Part shown: one piece after another, positions 8,308-12,140 of the stretch
How the letters are laid out: each line of letters begins with the position of its first letter
Numbering within the stretch: position 1 is the stretch's first letter
Notes under the pieces: model-generated
Database searches by the model: none
What the model saw: only the letters and a program-made list of their open reading frames with translations
What the model was told of the DNA's origin: nothing
Made by a program: the position numbers and the translations under genes
Assembly: GCA_016758965.1 (NCBI GenBank)
Contig: JAEPRB010000590.1
Location: 1 to 12,140 of the forward strand
Direction: 5' to 3'
Source of the DNA: Circinella minor
Taxonomy: Eukaryota > Mucoromycota > Mucoromycetes > Mucorales > Lichtheimiaceae
DNA length: 12,140 bases

Positions 8308-8392
8308 ACAAGAAAATAATAAATTATCAAGGCAATTAAAAAATATCAAGACGATATAATATAGAAATATCCAATATCCAATATCCAAAACC

Positions 8393-9830
8393 ATGTACGT
8401 GGCGTAAGCAACAATAGACGTCAAGTGTATAACGAGCTAACTGTGTTGGATGAGCGCACTAGACTAGATTTGCTCTACCACTCACCAGAGTTAACCTTCA
8501 GAGGTTATGAACATGAAAAACTCCGCATGTTCAGAAGAGAGTTCGCTTCTTACGTTTTAATTACTGATGTACAAACAGAATCACGACGATTAGAAATATT
8601 ACAAGGCGTATTGCAAGGACCTGCATTAAGTTATTATGTCACCGAAATCGTACCATATTTATAAGAATTACGAGATGAAGAAAATACCCCACCAACTGTA
8701 TTAGCAGCAATGGACTTATTAGAAAGAAATTACGTTACAGAATATGATCTTCAACGATACAGAGAACATTTTAATAACATAACTCAAAGATACAATAAAA
8801 GTCCACGTTCATACCTTAAAAGATTAAGACAAGCTGCACATGAAGCTGACATTAAAGACGAAGAACATATTGAATCCTGATTCAAGACTGGATTATTAAC
8901 AGAAATTCGAAAATATTGCATGCGTATGTGTGTCATGTCACATAAAGATGTATTACGGAAAGCTGAAGAATATTGTAATGTTGAATTAAAAGACAAAGCA
9001 TTAAAAAATTCAATGATTAGATGCAAGAAATATACACCGTTAAATACTATGGAGAATATGGGAAACCAAAAATACCCTGATGACGGTCGTTATGTCAAAC
9101 AAACTTTTGAAGATTTATTACAACACGGATTATCATTTACTGACGCTATTCGAACTATGGGGTGTCAAACAAGATCCACAAATTATCAAAACAATAATTA
9201 TAATCGACAAAGGAATTACCCACCAAGAAACAATTACCGTCAACCACAACAGCAAAATCACCAGCCAAGTTATAACAATGGAAATCGACAGAGATACAAT
9301 AATTATCAGAATCGACCAGAAATTCAGCGAAATCAAAATAATCAGTATAATCAAGGATGACCATCATATAATAATAGCAACGATAATTATCAACAAAGTC
9401 GACAATAACAACAAACAGAAAATCGACAACCTTTTCAGCAAAATAATAATGATGCTCCTTCATCACACAACCAAAATCATTATCAGAAAAGTGCCAGTAC
9501 AATTCCACCATTAAAAGGAATTCAAGTATTAAGAAAAGACAACAAGAATTACGACAATTTTGCATATTTGGAAAATGGGCCTCATGAATATTACTATCAC
9601 AACAATTATAACGATGACGAATATTACAGCGACGACCCTTATTGGAATGATGATTATTATCGAGATGATGAAGAAACTCAATCGGGAAAAGACTACAAGG
9701 GAGAGCTGTAAGAAGCGGTCAGCTCGAAGCCCTTAATACAGTACAAAAATCCGTTTATCATGATCTATATTATAATGAAGACGAAGATGATTATTATTAT
9801 ACGTACAGAGAATCATTATTCAACATATAA
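8393..9830 (+). pseudogene. Degenerate gag of the Gypsy-type element
   Basis: Structural protein that would form the particle around the element's RNA. An ATG at 8393 is out of frame with the body, which is clear from about 8407 (VYNELTVLDERTRLDLLY). A Gag capsid-like region spans about 8425-9150, with AAMDLLERNYVTEYDLQRYR, SYLKRLRQAAHEADIKDEE and FKTGLLTEIRKY, resembling the retrotransposon Gag domain (SYLxRL...F..GL). From 9178 to about 9480 it is almost only Asn, Gln, Arg and Tyr; then Tyr/Asp-rich stretches (for example NDDEYYSDDPYWNDDYY) follow. No CCHC zinc knuckle is present. In-frame stops: TAA 8662, TGA 8878, TGA 9358, TAA 9406. A frameshift near 9700 moves to the frame ending TYRESLFNI-TAA at 9828-9830. 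The longest surviving open piece is 8920-9360. Confidence 0.7.
9178..9480 (+). other. Asn/Gln/Tyr-rich low-complexity tract in gag
   Basis: Codons AAT, AAC, CAA, TAT and CGA dominate (pieces such as NYQNNNYNRQRNYPPRNNYR and QNRPEIQRNQNNQYNQG). This composition is prion-like with interspersed Arg, and it sits where a nucleocapsid with a zinc knuckle usually lies. Arg residues could provide RNA binding. Reverse-strand and +2 frames across this tract are open only because of the biased codons. Confidence 0.7.
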
Positions 9831-10439
9831 AAACAACATAAAGAAACAACCTACACAACCTACACAACATGAATTATACATGACGGAAAAAAGACCACGA
9901 GAAGAAGACAATCAACGATAACGTCGAATAATGTCTTTACGCTCTGGAACTGCAGTCAATAAAACAGTTGCAAGCAATACACAAGGATCCAATAAAAGAA
10001 AGCAACGAAGGTTCAATTCGACAATCATCAGTATCTATTCAACAAAACGCAAAACAACAACGAGTTCCACAAGTTATTCCAGCAATACAATCACCTCCAA
10101 TAGAAGAGCAACCAAGAAGTAAAACACCAGTTGATCATTATTAAACACCATCATCTATACAAACAATAATATTAAAACAACCATCAAGTAGTAGTTTGAG
10201 AAAAGAAAATAATTCAGATCAACGTAACAAAGGAAAAGGACCAGCTGACCAACGACCAAGACCATTAAAGTGTAAATCAAGAATAAAACCAGAGATCGAG
10301 TATAATATAGTGCAGGATATTGCAAATATTACCACTCAAATCAAAATACGTACAAGATCTCATCAAGCTCAGTCCAAAATTACGAAGAGAATTACACGTA
10401 TTTACATCAACACGAAGAAAGATTGAACCATCTTTAAAT

Positions 10440-10840
10440 ATAAAAGACATCGACAATAAACTAGACTCAACAGCAGCATATTCGACTGTACATATACAAG
10501 AAAAACCAGTGACTTACCTTTATTATACTGGAGCCGCAAAAAGTTGTATATCAAGAACCTTAATGGATGACTTAGAAATGGAAATACAAAAATCATCATC
10601 AACACGATTTACATTAGGAAATGGCGCAATACAAGCATCACAAGGAATTATCAAAGATGTAGAAATCCAAATTGGAAATTTTGTTAAAACCCCTATTACC
10701 TTAGAAGTATTGACAGACAGTCCAGTACATTTAATTATTGGAAATAACTGGATGCACAAAACAAAGCCATAATAGGCTTTGGAACCTCCACTATCACATT
10801 AAAATACAATAACCAAGTAACATGTGTATCATTCCAGCAC
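10440..10840 (+). other. Retropepsin-like protease domain, active-site Asp lost
   Basis: Within the frame 10320-10772: TVHIQEKPVTYLYYTGAAKS, SRTLMDDLEMEIQKSSSTRF, LGNGAIQASQGIIKDVEIQI, LEVLTDSPVHLIIGNNWM. This is the aspartic protease pattern: xxDTGAxxS, the flap region, and the late hydrophobic-hydrophobic-Gly (IIGNNWM, usually IxGxDWL). The catalytic Asp position of DTG is TAT (10524-10526), giving YTGA, so the enzyme would be inactive. The chain continues in another frame after about 10754 (NKAIIGFGTSTITLKYNNQV), the usual strand after the protease core. Confidence 0.75.
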
Positions 10841-11137
10841 TAAAGACTGTCACCATATAAAATACCAAATCAACAAATAGAAGGAATTAAAACTACAAGG
10901 CAAATAAAAATCGATTCCTCAGATGCAAATGGAGATACTGAAGAAACAGACGAAAAAACAACCGATGATACCAAAGATTATACATCATTTGAAAGTGATT
11001 ACACAGATTCTACATCCGAAGAAGATGTTATTAATGAAAATCAAGACCCAATTGAATTTTATTTAAAAAATAATCGAGTAAAATATCCACTACAACTAGA
11101 AGAATGGATCGCACCAAATGGAACAACATGTTATCAG

Positions 11138-11383
11138 GTTTATACTGGAGAATCACTGCCTTTGACTGGAAACGAAACAACTTACCTTACAGGCGAATTA
11201 TCATGTACAAATTCCCAAGAATTACATTTTTACCCATATCCAGCATTGTATCAACCAAACGACTATCAAGAAACTTCATCAATATTACCAGGACAAATAT
11301 GAGTTGGAATAAATATCGGTAATTCTTGTCCCGATCCAGTCGAACTACCATATAATACATATCTTGGAGACTATATGGATATT
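11138..11383 (+). other. First copy of a duplicated domain between protease and RT
   Basis: In frame from 11138: VYTGESLPLTGNETTY, LTGELSCTNSQELHFYP, then PGQI-stop-VGINIGNSCPDPVELP and TYLGDYMDI. The TGA at 11300 interrupts it. The late pattern I-x-I-x-N...V-x-L...T-x-hydrophobic-Gly resembles the beta-rich segment after the protease in many Gypsy elements. It is preceded by an acidic Asp/Ser/Thr-rich linker (about 10915-11060). Confidence 0.6.
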
Positions 11384-11503
11384 TACCATACTAGAACTGG
11401 GAGAACAAGAAAAGGAATTAGACGATGATGAAATTGCAGAAATATACGGATACAATTATGATCCATATAGATATACACAATTACGACGACAAGAGCTACA
11501 AGC

Positions 11504-12140
11504 GATCAAGACTTATTCATGCTACACGAAGGAATACCAGTACAACAATCCCTGATTATATTACCACGACCAGGAGCCAAAGTTTTGGAAATTTGGACTA
11601 AAGAAGATTTAATAATTCCGAATAATCGATCAATATATTACCATGGAAAACTTCCATCCCCAAACGAAAAACCTCTTCGTTTTGAAACCGAAAAACAACC
11701 AGGACAATATACCCATCATTATTATTGTAATACAATACCTGCAGGATCGACAACATTTACGATTTCAATCCAAAATATCGTAGACCATCAAGTAATCATC
11801 AGTACAGCAAGTTTTATTGGAACGCTACATGAAATACAAGATACAGACGAAAATAAATCAACCACCGCATATAATATTTCAGAAAATGATCAAAATGAAT
11901 TCCACGATGACGATACATCAATACCACCATTAACTGAAGAACAGAAAAATAAATTGGATATTGCAGACTTACCAGAAGACCAAGACCACAAAATTCGAAA
12001 AGCATTTTTTAAATTGATCCAAAAATATCAATCCTGCATAGACTGGGATAATACAAGTTTATCATGCACCAACGTATTACAAGCATCCATTGATACAGGA
12101 GACGCACAACCGATCAGAACAAGACCATACAAAATGTCAC
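11504..12140 (+). CDS. Longest intact pol segment, into the start of reverse transcriptase
   Basis: An uninterrupted plus-strand frame from about 11474/11504 to the window edge, with no stop. It begins DQDLFMLHEGIPVQQSL, carries the second duplicated domain, an Asp/Asn-rich linker (about 11845-11925), then IPPLTEEQKNKLDIADLP, HKIRKAFFKLIQKYQSCI, and TNVLQASIDTGDAQPIRTRP at the end. I/HxIDTGDAxPIxxRPYxxS is the N-terminal entry of Ty3/Gypsy RT; the catalytic YxDD and other RT motifs would follow outside. There is no start codon of its own; it is part of pol joined upstream through a frame change. Confidence 0.75.
11591..11840 (+). other. Second copy of the duplicated domain
   Basis: Reads IWTKEDLIIPNNRSIYYH, GKLPSPNEKPLRFET, later TIPAGSTTFTISIQNIVD and QVIISTASFIGTLHEI. 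Without gaps, its first 33 residues (11591-11689) match the first copy (11138-11236) at 10 positions: T, E, L, N, Y, G, L, N, L and F, with conservative changes such as VY/IW. The late strand pattern also matches. This copy has no stops. Confidence 0.6.

Larger units (their letters stand above)
7459..12140 (+). mobile_element. Ty3/Gypsy-type LTR retrotransposon, 5' part, degenerate
   Basis: An element that copies itself through RNA and inserts the DNA copy with its integrase. Visible in order: probable 5' LTR, structured leader, gag, a second frame with retropepsin-like protease, a duplicated beta-rich domain, and the first residues of reverse transcriptase (IDTGDAQPIRTRPYK, the usual Gypsy RT entry motif). 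Protease before RT fits both Gypsy and Copia orders, but the RT motif points to Ty3/Gypsy. RNase H, integrase and the 3' LTR would lie beyond the window. Reading frames carry at least eight in-frame stops and about seven frameshifts, and the protease has lost its catalytic Asp. It lies antisense to the KDZ gene it appears to have entered. A 4-5 bp target duplication would include GCGAC (7454-7458). Confidence 0.85.
9880..12140 (+). pseudogene. Degenerate pol of the Gypsy-type element, runs off the window
   Basis: Second frame of the element. The best start is ATG 9880, about 50 bases after the gag stop (MTEKRPREEDNQR, basic and possibly nuclear-targeting), then MSLRSGTAVNKTV at 9931. A Pro/Gln-rich linker follows, then a conserved run-up (YNIVQDIANITTQI, LSPKLRRELHVFTSTRRK) to the protease, a duplicated beta-rich domain, and the RT entry at the window edge. 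In-frame stops: TAA 9919, TAA 10142, TAA 10841, TGA 11300. Frame changes near 9995, 10340, 10760, 11384 and 11500, several in A runs. Last bases are RT, so the gene continues beyond 12140. Confidence 0.75.

Noticed and set aside
9080..9565. Long frames overlapping gag in other frames and on the minus strand
   Set aside because: They are shadows of the AAT/CAA/TAT codon bias of the Asn/Gln-rich gag tract.
8662..11302. Reassigned stop codons (for example TAA as Gln) as an explanation for internal stops
   Set aside because: Both TAA and TGA interrupt the frames, frameshifts are also present, and a catalytic residue is lost. Decay explains all of these; a code change explains only some.
1..12140. 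tRNA genes or CRISPR array
   Set aside because: No T-arm consensus with a foldable cloverleaf and no regularly spaced repeats were found.

Overview
This is a eukaryotic window: strongly AT-rich, with consensus GT...AG introns, long A/T homopolymers, and two kinds of eukaryotic transposon. No bacterial operon structure, tRNA, rRNA or CRISPR array is visible. Intron-bearing KDZ-family transposase remains plus a Ty3/Gypsy-type LTR element in a genome this AT-rich suggest a fungus, perhaps an early-diverging one such as an arbuscular mycorrhizal fungus (Glomeromycotina). That assignment is inference; no marker gene is present.

Layout. Bases 1-4413 hold no gene I can name. The best coding candidate there is a minus-strand, two-exon reading frame at 2239-2953 of unknown function. 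Bases 4414-7458, minus strand, are the remains of a multi-exon KDZ (Kyakuja-Dileera-Zisupton) DNA-transposon transposase. Six introns can be placed. The conserved motifs run in order but are broken by single-base frameshifts, a probable loss of the second catalytic Asp, a 32-base A/T run, and a roughly 0.4 kb block that may be a further insertion. Bases 7459-12140, plus strand, are the 5' portion of a Ty3/Gypsy-type retrotransposon: probable 5' LTR (7459-8196), structured leader, degenerate gag (8393-9830), and degenerate pol (9880 to the window end) with protease, a duplicated beta-rich domain, and the start of reverse transcriptase. The rest of pol and the 3' LTR lie beyond the window.

Relationships. 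The KDZ reading frame runs up to the base before the proposed LTR start, so the retroelement probably inserted antisense into an existing KDZ gene, a nested transposon graveyard. Neither element looks functional as read here. Many breaks are one-base shifts near homopolymers, so part of the damage could be assembly error; the lost catalytic residues and internal stops argue that much of it is real. The most notable structures are the tandemly duplicated domain between protease and reverse transcriptase, a Gag with an Asn/Gln/Tyr-rich tail where a zinc knuckle would be expected, and a leader with two perfect hairpins and no evident tRNA primer site.
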